DNA of 64,000 nt from JBJHBP01 sp050485645 (GCA_050485645.1 JBJHBT010000010.1:62001-126000), one strand, 5' to 3'; positions 7,570 through 17,160 are shown, counted from the stretch's first letter. Translations and numbers: made by a program. Notes: generated from the letters alone by a model not told the origin.

Positions 7570-9486
7570 ATGACACTGACATCAAGACTTCGCTTTGATC
7601 ACACAGAACTACTTGCAATTGTATTTTTCTGCTTGGCGACCTTGTTCACTGCTATCGCCTATTTTCAGGGCGTAGGCGGATCACTACACTTCGACGATCG
7701 ATCCTCGTTAAACGGTCTCGCTAGCATTGATGACGCAGCATCTGCGTTGACTTTCTCGCTGGAAGGTACCGCAGGCGTGCTCGGTCGCCCGCTAGCCCTG
7801 ATGTCGTTTATACCTCAACGCCATGCATGGCCAGATTCCCCTGAGGTATTGCTAGCAACCAATGTCGCCTTGCATCTCTTGAATGGTGTGCTCGTTGCCC
7901 TGATGTTCTATCTCCTCAGCGTGTCTCGGGGATATACACGCAGTCATGCCGCGCTCACTGGCAGCATGTCAGGTGCCATTTGGATGGCACTTCCCATCCT
8001 CGCGTCGAGCTCTTTACTAGTCGTACAACGCATGACAACTCTGTCAGCGCTGTTCATCGTGCTCGCGATCATAAGCTACTTATATTTCAGGTTGAGAATA
8101 GAGCGCTCCCCAAAGTCGGCCCTGATCGGAATGAGTCTTAGTCTGATCTTCGGCACTATACTTGCCGCATTCTCCAAAGAAAACGGCGCGTTACTCCCGG
8201 CTCTTGTACTGGTCATGGAAGGAACGCTGTTAGTCCGTCCCAAGCGGGGGATAACGAGAACCGCATGGCGAACATGGTGTAGCGTCTTTCTAGTTGCGCC
8301 ATCAGCCATAATACTTTGCTATCTCGCGCTCAATCTATCTTATACGGAAGCAATGATTCTTCGGCGCGATTTCGATGCAGTAGAGCGCTTGCTTACCCAA
8401 GCGCACGTGCTCTGGACCTACCTGTACAACGCATTCTTACCAAATATCGCCGCACTTGGCCCCTTCCATGATCACCATCCAATCTACAGAGATTGGACAA
8501 ACCCGCTTTCTTTGCTTGTAGTGACAAGCTGGTTTGTCGTTGCGCTGGCCGCAGGGCTACTGCGCCGACGCGCTCCTCTGTTCGCCTTCGGCGCATGGTG
8601 GTACCTCGCTGGCCACGCATTGGAATCAACAACACTACCGCTTGAGCTTTATTTTGAACATCGCAATTATGTGCCATTGATTGGTCCGGTATTCTCATTT
8701 ACGGCAGGCGCTCTAACTGCTTTCCATCGATACCAAACCATTGTACGTATCGGCCTTTCTGCCTACGGCTTGCTGCTAATGGCGATATTATTTAGCTTTA
8801 CATCAATGTGGGGCCGCCCTCAACTCGCAGCGGAGATGTGGGCGATACACAATCCAAATTCCGTTCGAGCAGCTCAATACCTCTCCGAGCAACTACAAAC
8901 GGATGGCTACTACGTGGCAGCCCACAGATTGATACAGAGTCTCTCGGAACAACGACCTGATCACCCCGGCCTTCGCCTGCAAGCTCTGGGTCTGTCATGC
9001 ATCACACGCCCCAATATCGACAAGTCAGAATCGGTAGAGACAATTTCCGACTTGCTAGCCACTGCCCGATTCTCTCATGGCGTAGTTGAAACGCTAGAGA
9101 TATTGTACGGCTTGGTTGACAAAGGTAAGTGTCCAAGTATCGATGAGCGACAGCTCTACTTACTTGCTGAAGCCACAGCTAAGAATCCGGCTTTCCAAGA
9201 GCAAGCTATAGTGCATCACAACCTGCATGTGCTTATGTCTAGGATGGGAGTGCTGCAATACGATCTCGACCTTACGATGCGACACCTCGAATTGGCGCTG
9301 GATAGCTATGCTACCGCCGCTACCCTGGAGGTCGCGATAGAGGTACTCCATAGTGCGGGACTGGAGTCCATTGCTGAGGACTTCGTTGACCGCTATCGAT
9401 CGCGCCCGCCGGGTAATTTGCTCCGCGTGCTGATATGGGAGCGTCAGATACGCACCTTGATGTCAAAGCCGTCGGAGACGGCCTAG
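7570..9486 (+). CDS. GT-C-like polytopic membrane protein, candidate pilin glycosyltransferase
   Basis: A 638-residue protein whose first two-thirds has roughly ten hydrophobic segments and whose last 200 residues look soluble and helical, TPR-like. The first periplasmic loop has HFDD at about residue 41, an acidic motif typical of GT-C glycosyltransferases. A later FEHRNYVPLIG recalls the EHRNYLPS motif of TMTC/TPR-type membrane O-glycosyltransferases. Directly downstream of pilA, such a gene is expected to modify pilin, like TfpW or TfpO in Pseudomonas aeruginosa, although I cannot claim homology to either. No clear ribosome-binding site precedes the ATG. An O-antigen-type polymerase or ligase is an alternative. 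Confidence 0.6.
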   Translation: MTLTSRLRFDHTELLAIVFFCLATLFTAIAYFQGVGGSLHFDDRSSLNGLASIDDAASALTFSLEGTAGVLGRPLALMSFIPQRHAWPDSPEVLLATNVALHLLNGVLVALMFYLLSVSRGYTRSHAALTGSMSGAIWMALPILASSSLLVVQRMTTLSALFIVLAIISYLYFRLRIERSPKSALIGMSLSLIFGTILAAFSKENGALLPALVLVMEGTLLVRPKRGITRTAWRTWCSVFLVAPSAIILCYLALNLSYTEAMILRRDFDAVERLLTQAHVLWTYLYNAFLPNIAALGPFHDHHPIYRDWTNPLSLLVVTSWFVVALAAGLLRRRAPLFAFGAWWYLAGHALESTTLPLELYFEHRNYVPLIGPVFSFTAGALTAFHRYQTIVRIGLSAYGLLLMAILFSFTSMWGRPQLAAEMWAIHNPNSVRAAQYLSEQLQTDGYYVAAHRLIQSLSEQRPDHPGLRLQALGLSCITRPNIDKSESVETISDLLATARFSHGVVETLEILYGLVDKGKCPSIDERQLYLLAEATAKNPAFQEQAIVHHNLHVLMSRMGVLQYDLDLTMRHLELALDSYATAATLEVAIEVLHSAGLESIAEDFVDRYRSRPPGNLLRVLIWERQIRTLMSKPSETA

Positions 9487-9859
9487 CGTGATACCCCATT
9501 AGCTTTACATAGCGGAACGATACATTCTCGAGAGCCGAACCTCACCAACATCAATAGCCAAGGTGGCACTGGCGATGACAACGGGCAAATACCCGTTGGC
9601 GGAATTGAACGAATCTTTCGGCGTTCACCCAACTGGATTCAAGATTGCAATTAGCCCTTGGCCGAGCGGAGAATGCACGAGGAGGATGCCCTGCCAAACA
9701 AAAAGGCCACTTTAAAGTCTCACTCACAAACACTCCACACTCATGTGGTTCTATTTTTAGAAAAATCGTGTTCCAGAACACTCGAAAATCCAGAATTCGT
9801 TGTGCCTCGCAAGGTAAAGCGTCGAAAGTGTTGCAATCAATGACCTCAAGGGCGCGAAG
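9487..9859. other. 373-bp intergenic region in the glycan island
   Basis: No open frame here has recognisable content. A perfect 7-bp inverted repeat (CAACGGG / CCCGTTG, 6-base loop) lies at 9589-9608 without a following T run. A TGGCAC at 9574 has no TTGC at the sigma-54 spacing. The region probably holds the promoter of the following five-gene operon. Confidence 0.4.
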
Positions 9860-10807
9860 GTGAATTTCAGGCCAAGGACCTTGGCGGGGGCACTCTTGTG
9901 GCCGGTCCTACTATTGTTCCTTCTCGTATCCATTCTGTCCGCTCTACAGTGGTATATGGACCTGGATCTCAACGCATTTGACCTACAAGACCTCTCCTTC
10001 AGTGCACTAGCACTTGCTACCGCAGCCCAACTGCTCGCGATGTTCATGACCATTCTCGCCTGGCATTGGAATCTGACTCTGCACAACGCGCAAGAACTTC
10101 GCTTGCTGCAATCTGTCGTCATGTCTGGATTCAGTGCGATTGGCAAATACACTCCGGGAAAGATCTGGGGAATGATTGCGAGGGGAGCTATGCACTACAA
10201 GCTTTCGCAAAAAAAATCCGAAGCCGTTCGAGCAACCGTTATCGAGCAAATCGCTTTAGTGCATAGTGGCATCTCAATGGCGGCTTTGGGCTTTCTAACT
10301 TTTCATGGCTACACTATCCTTGCCGTCCTAGCGGCGATCATCGCTGCGGCTTCTTCCTGGTTTATCGCCATCGGCGGCAACCACTTCCACTGGTTTACAT
10401 CCTTCTTCAAGAGAAAGTGTGAACTTACCCACATAGATTTCTCTAACGATAGCATCAACAGATGCTACCCCATCGTATTTCTTGTCTTGACTCTTATGTG
10501 GTTATTGGTGTCGATGGCTCTCTGGGCATGCGCTCACGCATTATCCGATACCATCACCCCGGAGATCTCATTGATAGTGATGGTAACAACGCTATCCTTT
10601 CTCGGCGGATTCATAGCTTTTTTTTCGCCGGCAGGACTGGGCGTTCGAGAAGGCATCATCGTGGCGCTGCTGGGGCCGCATATCGGGGTACCTACCGCTT
10701 TATACGTTTCACTATTGCATCGATTGATTACCGCTGGCTGCGACGTCGCGCTAGGACTGTTTTCACTACTTGCCATGAACGCCGCGCTTCCGCGGGCCAA
10801 GGAGTAG
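9860..10807 (+). CDS. LPG_synthase_TM / UPF0104 family membrane protein, flippase-like
   Basis: A 315-residue protein with about seven to eight membrane segments. The signature FFSPAGLGVREG near residue 255 is characteristic of the transmembrane flippase-like domain found in MprF and in many polysaccharide loci. It has no soluble aminoacyl-transferase domain, so it is not a full MprF. In glycan clusters such proteins are thought to move lipid-linked sugars or lipids across the membrane. It starts with GTG and is followed after 3 bp by a methyltransferase gene, so it heads an operon. Confidence 0.72.
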   Translation: MNFRPRTLAGALLWPVLLLFLLVSILSALQWYMDLDLNAFDLQDLSFSALALATAAQLLAMFMTILAWHWNLTLHNAQELRLLQSVVMSGFSAIGKYTPGKIWGMIARGAMHYKLSQKKSEAVRATVIEQIALVHSGISMAALGFLTFHGYTILAVLAAIIAAASSWFIAIGGNHFHWFTSFFKRKCELTHIDFSNDSINRCYPIVFLVLTLMWLLVSMALWACAHALSDTITPEISLIVMVTTLSFLGGFIAFFSPAGLGVREGIIVALLGPHIGVPTALYVSLLHRLITAGCDVALGLFSLLAMNAALPRAKE

Positions 10808-10810
10808 CCG

Positions 10811-11623
10811 ATGGAAATTCATCCGCTATTTGGGCCAACCGTAATCGAGAAAGGCTGGGTTCCTGCTCCAAGCTACCTTCTTCGACGCGACAGAGTACTA
10901 CGCATGCTGGCGACAGAACGTCGTGGAGATCTCCTTGAGATTGGCTGCGGGGCTGGCACTTTGCTGTATGAACTTGGCGAGATGGGCTTCAACTGTAGTG
11001 CGCTGGAAAGTTCACCTGCCGCATTAGATACAGCGACCTATGTCAATGGGTCACGAGCGAGCATCTATTCGGAGCCCAACGCTCTTTGGTCAACTCGATT
11101 CGACTACTTAGTATCCATGGAAGTCTTAGAGCACATAGAGGACGATAACGCTGCCCTGCTGCAGTGGCACCGCTGGCTCAAGCCAGGGGGCCAGTTGGTC
11201 ATGTCCGTTCCGGCCCATCAGAGTAAATGGACTGTGTCCGATGATTGGGCCGGCCACTTTCGTCGCTACGAAAAAGGCGGCTTGATCAAACAGCTCGTTT
11301 CCGTGGGATTCGATGTCATAGATTTCGAAACTTGGGGATTCCCCTTATCCAATCTACTGCTATCGTGGCGAGCGAACGCGCAAGGAAAGCAACTCAAGCA
11401 GCTAGAGGATCAGGGCAGCACTCGACAATCAAACAGCGAGCAGAGCGGCGTGAATCGGGACATAGCCCTCCGCCTCTACCCGTCACTGGATAGTTTACTC
11501 GGACGAATAGTGATGCGTATCTCATACAGGCTTCAGCACTTTACCAAAACTAAAGACTGGGGTGTCGGCTATCTCGTTAAAGCAAGGAAGAGCATAGAAA
11601 CAGGAGAATCCGATGCAGATTGA
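10811..11623 (+). CDS. class I SAM-dependent methyltransferase
   Basis: A 270-residue methyltransferase with motif I LLEIGCGAGTL near residue 38, the acidic end of strand 2 (ALES) and a post-I motif MEVLEHIEDD, all typical of Methyltransf_11/23 enzymes. The C-terminal half is extended and may bind a lipid-linked or sugar acceptor. It overlaps the next methyltransferase gene by 11 bp, which suggests translational coupling. The context suggests methylation of a glycan; the acceptor is unknown. Confidence 0.78.
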   Translation: MEIHPLFGPTVIEKGWVPAPSYLLRRDRVLRMLATERRGDLLEIGCGAGTLLYELGEMGFNCSALESSPAALDTATYVNGSRASIYSEPNALWSTRFDYLVSMEVLEHIEDDNAALLQWHRWLKPGGQLVMSVPAHQSKWTVSDDWAGHFRRYEKGGLIKQLVSVGFDVIDFETWGFPLSNLLLSWRANAQGKQLKQLEDQGSTRQSNSEQSGVNRDIALRLYPSLDSLLGRIVMRISYRLQHFTKTKDWGVGYLVKARKSIETGESDAD

Positions 11624-12428
11624 GGCTATCGGGGAGCGCGTATTCGAGGATGCGTATCTAGCGTCTCCAAGCAGATACCTTATCTATCTCTTTCACATAG
11701 TCACATACAAATTCGCCATTCCGTATGTGCAGGGCAAGCGGGTCCTTGACTATGGATGCGGTAGCGGATATGGCACTCATGCCCTTGCACCGTACTGTAG
11801 CGAAATTATCGGCGCAGACATTGCACCTGACGCTATCCAATATGCATCAAGTCACTACAACGCAGCTAATCTGCGATACCAATGCATCCAAAGTGCCAAC
11901 GAAGCGGCGCTACCCTTTCCCGACGGTTCGTTTGATACGGTACTTTCGTTCCAGGTAATTGAACACATTCCAGATACGTTTCATTACTTGTCGGAGATTG
12001 AGCGCATCTTGAAACCCGGTGGCACCTTTGTTTGCTCTACTCCGGATCGTTCCACTCGTCTCCTGCCGCTACAAAAGCCATGGAATATATGGCATATTCG
12101 CGAATACAACGATATCGAATTCCAAAAAATGATGAACTCCGTATTCTCGGAAGTGGACGTTCTAAAAATGGGTGGCACCCCATCAGTGCTAGCCCCCGAG
12201 TTACGAAGAACCCAATTAGCTAAATGGTTGACTTTGCCTTTTACACTTCCTTTGGTACCTGAGTTTTTTCGCTTAGCAGGATTACGCTTCATAAAAAAAC
12301 TGCAGGCAGCCAACTTAAGGTCTGACGTTGACCACCAGAAACCTTATGACTTCGGCGAAGATGATCTCCAGATATCGCGTGACGCAAATCCCAGCGTAAA
12401 CTTGATCGCAATAAGCCGTAAGTCGTGA
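11613..12428 (+). CDS. class I SAM-dependent methyltransferase
   Basis: A 271-residue methyltransferase with motif I VLDYGCGSGYGT near residue 45, an acidic strand-2 end (GADIAPD) and a post-I motif QVIEHIPDT. It differs clearly from the preceding methyltransferase, so the pair is not a recent duplication. It overlaps the following glycosyltransferase by GTGA. Two methyltransferases in a glycan operon suggest a capped or O-methylated sugar product; this is inference. Confidence 0.78.
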   Translation: MQIEAIGERVFEDAYLASPSRYLIYLFHIVTYKFAIPYVQGKRVLDYGCGSGYGTHALAPYCSEIIGADIAPDAIQYASSHYNAANLRYQCIQSANEAALPFPDGSFDTVLSFQVIEHIPDTFHYLSEIERILKPGGTFVCSTPDRSTRLLPLQKPWNIWHIREYNDIEFQKMMNSVFSEVDVLKMGGTPSVLAPELRRTQLAKWLTLPFTLPLVPEFFRLAGLRFIKKLQAANLRSDVDHQKPYDFGEDDLQISRDANPSVNLIAISRKS

Positions 12429-13585
12429 GAAGACCCAAGCGTGAACTAGCCATTCTCGGAGTCTCGTATCTTTCGGACATGTACCCGAACGTGAGGCACA
12501 AGATATCGCTAATCCAGCAACTAGCCAGCCCTGCCGTTTACTTTCATAACCTCGGGGCTGGGGGCAGTTTCTATGGAGCAGCCAAGCGAAAACTGATTGC
12601 GAAAATCATTCTTTTCCTAAACTTCGCGTGGGGCCACATAATTGTAATGTGCCGCGCGCTCTTCAGACCGTCCAACACCATATACGTAACCTACCCAGCG
12701 CCTTTGATTGTGCTGTTTTATTCACTTCTTCCACGCGGATGCCGCCCACGCATCTTGCTGGACGCATTTATATCTCTGTATGACACGGCTGTTAATGATC
12801 GTCGATTGCTCGAAGAATCGAACTGGAAGGCGCGGATACTGTTCCGCTTGGAGCAGAGGGCGTTTAGAACCTCTGATGCGATACTAGTCGACACAAGAGA
12901 GAACGCCGAGTACTACAGCTCGTTGTTCAACATATCGGAATCTCGATTCGTAGAGCTGCCTCTAGCAATTCCGGATCTGTCCGAACGTGCAGCTACTAAT
13001 TTCAACTCGGCACAGCGCCCATTCACATGCTTATTTGTCGGATCCATGGTTCCATTGCAGGGAGTCAACACAATCCTCGCATGCGCACGACTTCTCGAAA
13101 GCGAACTCAACATACGATTCTTAATCATTGGCGACGGCCAGCAAGGCCACCTCGTCAATGACTACGTAAAATCTCCGAGCTGCAGAAACCTGACTTGGCT
13201 AGATCGCATGCTCCCTACGGAGCAGTTGGTGAACGAGATTTCCAGCGCAAGCTTGTGCTTGGGAATATTCGGCACATCCGACAAGGCTGATCGAGTTTTC
13301 CCATTCAAACTTTATTACTACGCAGCCCTACGCAAACCGTTCATCACAAGAGACTCGTCATGTCTACGCCGAATGGCGAGTCCGGAACTATTGTGCGACA
13401 ACAACTCGCAGGCCCTGGCAAGAAAAATACTGGAGCTGTCTCGAACCCCCCACGAGCTAGCCCGCTGCACGAACGCATCCAGCCAGCTATACGAAAGCCG
13501 ATTGAGCAGAAAAGTGCTGCGCGATAGGTTGGCATCTGTGCTGCAGATACCATCGACAAAAACGCGCCTAGAAGGCGACGTCTGA
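12425..13585 (+). CDS. GT4-like glycosyltransferase
   Basis: A 386-residue GT-B-fold glycosyltransferase. The C-terminal half has the strand-loop motif CLFVGSMVPLQGVNTIL, then FLIIGDGQQ, LTWLDRMLP and a donor-site region GIFGTSDKADRVFPFKLYYY that resembles the E-x7-E block of family 4 enzymes without its full form. It starts with GTG inside the preceding stop codon. It probably adds a sugar to a lipid-linked glycan at the inner face of the membrane. Sugar and acceptor are not readable. It ends the plus-strand operon, 26 bp from a convergent gene. Confidence 0.72.
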   Translation: MRRPKRELAILGVSYLSDMYPNVRHKISLIQQLASPAVYFHNLGAGGSFYGAAKRKLIAKIILFLNFAWGHIIVMCRALFRPSNTIYVTYPAPLIVLFYSLLPRGCRPRILLDAFISLYDTAVNDRRLLEESNWKARILFRLEQRAFRTSDAILVDTRENAEYYSSLFNISESRFVELPLAIPDLSERAATNFNSAQRPFTCLFVGSMVPLQGVNTILACARLLESELNIRFLIIGDGQQGHLVNDYVKSPSCRNLTWLDRMLPTEQLVNEISSASLCLGIFGTSDKADRVFPFKLYYYAALRKPFITRDSSCLRRMASPELLCDNNSQALARKILELSRTPHELARCTNASSQLYESRLSRKVLRDRLASVLQIPSTKTRLEGDV

Positions 13586-13611
13586 CTCGGAAAAAACAAA
13601 CTGCGCGCGGG

Positions 13612-14478
13612 CTATCTATTACTCTCCGTATCACGTTGATACATGAGCGCAGTAATTTGCTCAGATACCAGTCCCATCAGGAATATCACCACAGACGTCG
13701 TGATGAGAAGCATACTCATGTTCGTAAACCGGTATGCAGTAACAAAAGTATACAAATAATAAGAAACGCCAATCAAGAATATCGTAAAGCTGAATGGCAC
13801 GAAAATCTTCAGAGGTGAATAGAGAGTGCCAATTCGAAATATAATCACCAAGAATCTTAGGCCGTCGGAAACGGGGGATATATGACTTTTTCCTATCCGT
13901 TTCGAAGCAGTTATAGGCAGATACCCAACGGCATAGCCAGCACGAAAAAACGCCATTGTGATGGTCGTCGGATAGGAGAAACCATTGGGTAACAAATATA
14001 GAAACTGCCGGAACTTTCTTGCATTCACTGCGCGAAACCCAGACGTCAGATCGACTATCTCCTGGCCCGTCATATAACTTGCCAGCCGGTTGTAAAAACG
14101 ATTCGCGAAGTCCCTCGCTACACTTGCCTGCGACGCCGCATCGCGTGCACCAACGACCATGTCATAGCCGTCATGCAGCAACATGTTGATCAATTTCTTA
14201 ACGTCTCCAGGATCGTGTTGCCCGTCCGCGTCCATAAGCACGACGGTCTCCCCCTTGGCTTCACGGATGCCCGTCTTCACCGCTGCGCCGTTTCCCATCC
14301 CATAGACGTGACGTATGACTCGCGCACCTGCCTTCTCAGCGATCGCCGCTGTTTCATCTGCTGACCCGTCGTCCACAACAAGAATTTCCGCATCAGGCAA
14401 CGCCTCCCGCAGATGGGCTACTACACCTCCTACGGATCCAGCTTCGTTACGGGCGGGAATTACTATAGTAGTTTCCAT
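13612..14478 (-). CDS. GT2 glycosyltransferase, DPM1-like, with C-terminal membrane segments
   Basis: A 288-residue GT-A enzyme. It begins METTIVIPARNEAGSVGG, with VVDDGSAD at about residue 36 and the metal site DADGQHDPGD at about 88. Two hydrophobic segments near residues 215-270 anchor the C-terminus. This layout is that of polyprenyl-phosphate mannose/glucose synthases, which make undecaprenyl-phosphate-linked sugar donors. Such donors feed GT-C transferases, so it fits the membrane protein next to pilA. The frame is open for 160 codons upstream, but homology begins at this ATG. It faces the rest of the island. Confidence 0.78.
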   Translation of the reverse strand: METTIVIPARNEAGSVGGVVAHLREALPDAEILVVDDGSADETAAIAEKAGARVIRHVYGMGNGAAVKTGIREAKGETVVLMDADGQHDPGDVKKLINMLLHDGYDMVVGARDAASQASVARDFANRFYNRLASYMTGQEIVDLTSGFRAVNARKFRQFLYLLPNGFSYPTTITMAFFRAGYAVGYLPITASKRIGKSHISPVSDGLRFLVIIFRIGTLYSPLKIFVPFSFTIFLIGVSYYLYTFVTAYRFTNMSMLLITTSVVIFLMGLVSEQITALMYQRDTESNR

Positions 14479-15162
14479 GCTGCACAACTCTCGTATGGTG
14501 ATCAGCGAATAGTGTAGTTCTATCTCCCTCAAGAGCGAAGTAGGTGGTGCCGCATCATACTCCAATAGACATCGTTTTCTGAACGCCCCGAACTCGGATG
14601 AGTTCGAAACTGAAAGAACGAAAGACTCTTGTGGACCGCACCACCGCGCGCATCTCCCACCGGAGGTTCCGTCTACTCGAAACCCCGCCACAAAGTCGAA
14701 TAGCACAATTGATACGCCCGCCTGCAACCTCAGCCCCGGCATATCCTGCGAACGACGACTGAAATTATTCGCACAGACATCCCGAAATGGGTCGTGCCGT
14801 TCGCGAAACCGGGCGACAACCTGCCCGCCCCTGCCACGTGGCACCCAAGGACGGACCCGATGCCGTATCACGACGCGCCTGCAAGCTGTAGTTCTCGCAC
14901 CTGCAGATGGCGCGCGACCTGCTCCAAACTTCGTCCGCCACGACTGCCTCGCCGGAGCGGCCATCTGACGAGACTCGATCCTCTTTAAAGAAGTGGCTGG
15001 CGAGACTCACCGTGTAGTCCGCACAAGTAGCGGTTGACTACAGGGTACTTCCGGAACAATGCCCTAAAACGAATAGTGCCGTTGTGTTCATAGCGCGTTA
15101 GATTCCACGAGGAGTTGCTGCTACATTCTGGCCGTCAGCGTTGCAGGCGATCAAAGGCGACC
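14479..15162. other. intergenic region between the glycan island and pilB
   Basis: About 680 bp with no gene I recognise. Base composition returns to high G+C from about 14760. Minus-strand frames stay open for up to about 160 codons upstream of the GT2 gene but show no family motif. An inverted repeat GAACTC-GGAT-GAGTTC lies near 14589. It may be the scar of the island's right border. Confidence 0.35.
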
Positions 15163-15351
15163 TTGGCAAAATACGTTCCAGATCAAGCGCTAAAGCTGTC
15201 CGCGAATGACCGGGCAGCCTTAGTGGAGAACCTCATCCATTGTCTGGACAAGACTGATCCGTCATTGGATGCTCCGTGGCAGAAGGAGGCCGTGCTCGAC
15301 CGCGACTGATTCGCGTCACAAAAGGGAGTACAGGCGGTTGACAGGTTCATC
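15163..15351 (+). pseudogene. degraded addiction-module antitoxin (TIGR02574-like)
   Basis: From a TTG at 15163 the frame reads AKYVPDQALKLSANDRAALV and continues LDKTDPSLDAPWQKEAV, matching the short putative antitoxins of the RelE/ParE-partner type (LSxxERAxLxxxLLxSLD ... WxxEA). A TGA at 15307 cuts it after DRD, yet the frame continues with GVQAVDRF, which looks like the family's normal tail. I read this as a nonsense-disrupted remnant. No toxin gene is adjacent; pilB follows. The frame can also be opened from a TTG at 15115. Confidence 0.55.
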
Positions 15352-15429
15352 CGCCAGCCCTGAAAGTATCAGCGTCCGGAAGCCCCGGCGCCGGATTTTC
15401 ATTGCTCCAGAAAGGAAGCTCGCGAGCCC

Positions 15430-17160
15430 ATGGCCGCCACCGCAACCCAAAACCCGCTCTCCGGCCTGCCCCGCCGGCTCGTCCAGGACGGTATCGTCTC
15501 GGAAGACGACCTGCTGGCCGCTCTGGAGGAACTGAAGGGCAAAACCGGCAATCTCGTGCCCTATCTGGTCGCCAACCGCATGGGGAATGCCCTCCAGATC
15601 GCCATTGCGGCGGCTCACGAGTTCGGGGTTCCGCTGCTGGATCTGGACTCGGTGGAGATGGACCTGGAAGTGGTCCGCCTGGTGAAGGAACCGCTGCTGA
15701 ACAAGCACCGGGTGCTGCCCATCCTGCAGCGCGGCAAGCGGCTGTATGTCGGCGTGGCCGATCCCACCAACATGCACGCCCTGGACGAGATCAAGTTCCA
15801 GACTTCGCTGCGCGTGGAACCGGTGGTCGTCGAGCAGGACAAGCTGGATCAGCGGGTGACGCGTGCCATCGAGGCCGTGGATACCTCCATGGGAAGCATG
15901 GAGGAAGACGACTTCGACATGGAGGCGCTGGATCGGCTGGAGGTCAGCGGGGGCGATGATGAGGCGGGTGGCGAGATCACGAACGCCGACGTCGACGATG
16001 CGCCGGTGGTCCGTTTCGTGAACAAGATCATGCTCGACGCGATCAAGCGCGGCGCATCGGACATTCATTTCGAGCCCTACGAGAAGTACTACCGGATCCG
16101 GCTGCGTCAGGATGGTGTGCTCACCGAGATTGCCAAGCCGCCGGTGCAGCTGGCCATGAAGGTGGCGGCGCGGCTGAAGGTGATGTCGCGGCTCGACATC
16201 GCGGAGCGGCGCATCCCGCAGGACGGCCGCATCAAGATGAAGCTGTCCAAGAACCGGGCCATCGATTTCCGCGTCAACACCTGCCCCACGCTGTATGGCG
16301 AGAAGGTGGTGTGCCGCCTGCTGGATCCGTCCAGCGCGCAGCTGGGCATCGATGCACTGGGTTACGAGACGGACCAGAAGGAAGCCTACCTCCGGTACCT
16401 GAGCAAGCCCTACGGCATGATCCTCGTGACGGGGCCCACCGGAAGCGGCAAGACGGTGTCGCTGTATACCGGCCTGAACATTCTGAACACGGCCGACCGC
16501 AACATCTCCACGGCCGAAGACCCGGCCGAAATCAATCTGCCGGGCGTGAATCAGGTGAACGTGAATCCCAGGGTGGGCCTCACGTTCGCATCGGCCCTGC
16601 GCGCATTCCTGCGCCAGGATCCGGACGTGATCATGGTGGGTGAGATACGCGATCTGGAAACGGCGGAAATCGCCATCAAGGCCGCGCAGACCGGCCATCT
16701 GGTGCTCTCCACGCTGCACACCAACGACGCTCCCAAGACATTGTCGAGACTGGTGGACATGGGGGTGAAGCCCTACGCCATCGCCAGCTCCGTGAGCCTG
16801 ATCATCGCCCAGCGCCTGGGCCGACGGCTGTGCGAGAACTGCAAGGAACCGATGGATGTGCCGACGGAGGCACTGCTCAAGGAAGGCTTCAGCCGGGAGG
16901 AAATTGAGGAAGGCTTCACGATTTACCATCCCAAAGGTTGCAGCCAGTGCACGAATGGTTACAAAGGCAGGGTGGGTATCTATCAGGTGATGCCGGTGTC
17001 CGAAACGACGGGCCGCATCATCATGGAAGGTGGCAACGCCATGCAGATCGCCGACCAGACGAAAAAGGAAGGCGTGAAGGACCTCAGGCAGGCCGGACTG
17101 AAGAAAGTCAAGGACGGCATTACCAGTCTGGAAGAGATCAACAGGGTTACAATCGAGTAG
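15430..17160 (+). CDS. pilB: type IV pilus extension ATPase PilB
   Basis: A 576-residue hexameric ATPase that powers pilus assembly at the inner-membrane platform. It has an N-terminal MshEN/GSPII_E-N domain, Walker A GPTGSGKT at 335-342, an Asp/Walker B region DPDVIMVGEIRD at 397-408, the His box TLHTNDA, and a zinc tetracysteine at 468, 471, 504 and 507. A GEITNADVDDAPVV linker precedes the ATPase core. It leads pilBCD, the usual order, but is separated from pilA by the glycan island. Confidence 0.95.
   Translation: MAATATQNPLSGLPRRLVQDGIVSEDDLLAALEELKGKTGNLVPYLVANRMGNALQIAIAAAHEFGVPLLDLDSVEMDLEVVRLVKEPLLNKHRVLPILQRGKRLYVGVADPTNMHALDEIKFQTSLRVEPVVVEQDKLDQRVTRAIEAVDTSMGSMEEDDFDMEALDRLEVSGGDDEAGGEITNADVDDAPVVRFVNKIMLDAIKRGASDIHFEPYEKYYRIRLRQDGVLTEIAKPPVQLAMKVAARLKVMSRLDIAERRIPQDGRIKMKLSKNRAIDFRVNTCPTLYGEKVVCRLLDPSSAQLGIDALGYETDQKEAYLRYLSKPYGMILVTGPTGSGKTVSLYTGLNILNTADRNISTAEDPAEINLPGVNQVNVNPRVGLTFASALRAFLRQDPDVIMVGEIRDLETAEIAIKAAQTGHLVLSTLHTNDAPKTLSRLVDMGVKPYAIASSVSLIIAQRLGRRLCENCKEPMDVPTEALLKEGFSREEIEEGFTIYHPKGCSQCTNGYKGRVGIYQVMPVSETTGRIIMEGGNAMQIADQTKKEGVKDLRQAGLKKVKDGITSLEEINRVTIE

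Larger units (their letters stand above)
7443..14600. other. AT-richer glycan island between pilA and pilB
   Basis: Base composition drops visibly relative to both flanks, and codon use becomes richer in A/T third positions. The island carries a GT-C-like membrane protein, a flippase-like protein, two methyltransferases and two glycosyltransferases. Position beside pilA matches the place where pilin-modification genes sit in pseudomonads. Horizontal acquisition is inferred. Confidence 0.7.

Noticed and set aside
9574..9590. Second sigma-54 promoter (TGGCAC)
   Set aside because: No TTGC lies at the required spacing.
14585..14660. Possible tRNA (GAGTTCGAAACTG resembles a T-arm)
   Set aside because: No acceptor stem, D-arm or anticodon arm could be folded around it.
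14479..14964. Upstream extension of the GT2 frame by about 160 residues
   Set aside because: GT-A homology starts at METTIVIPARNE and the added sequence has no recognisable domain.
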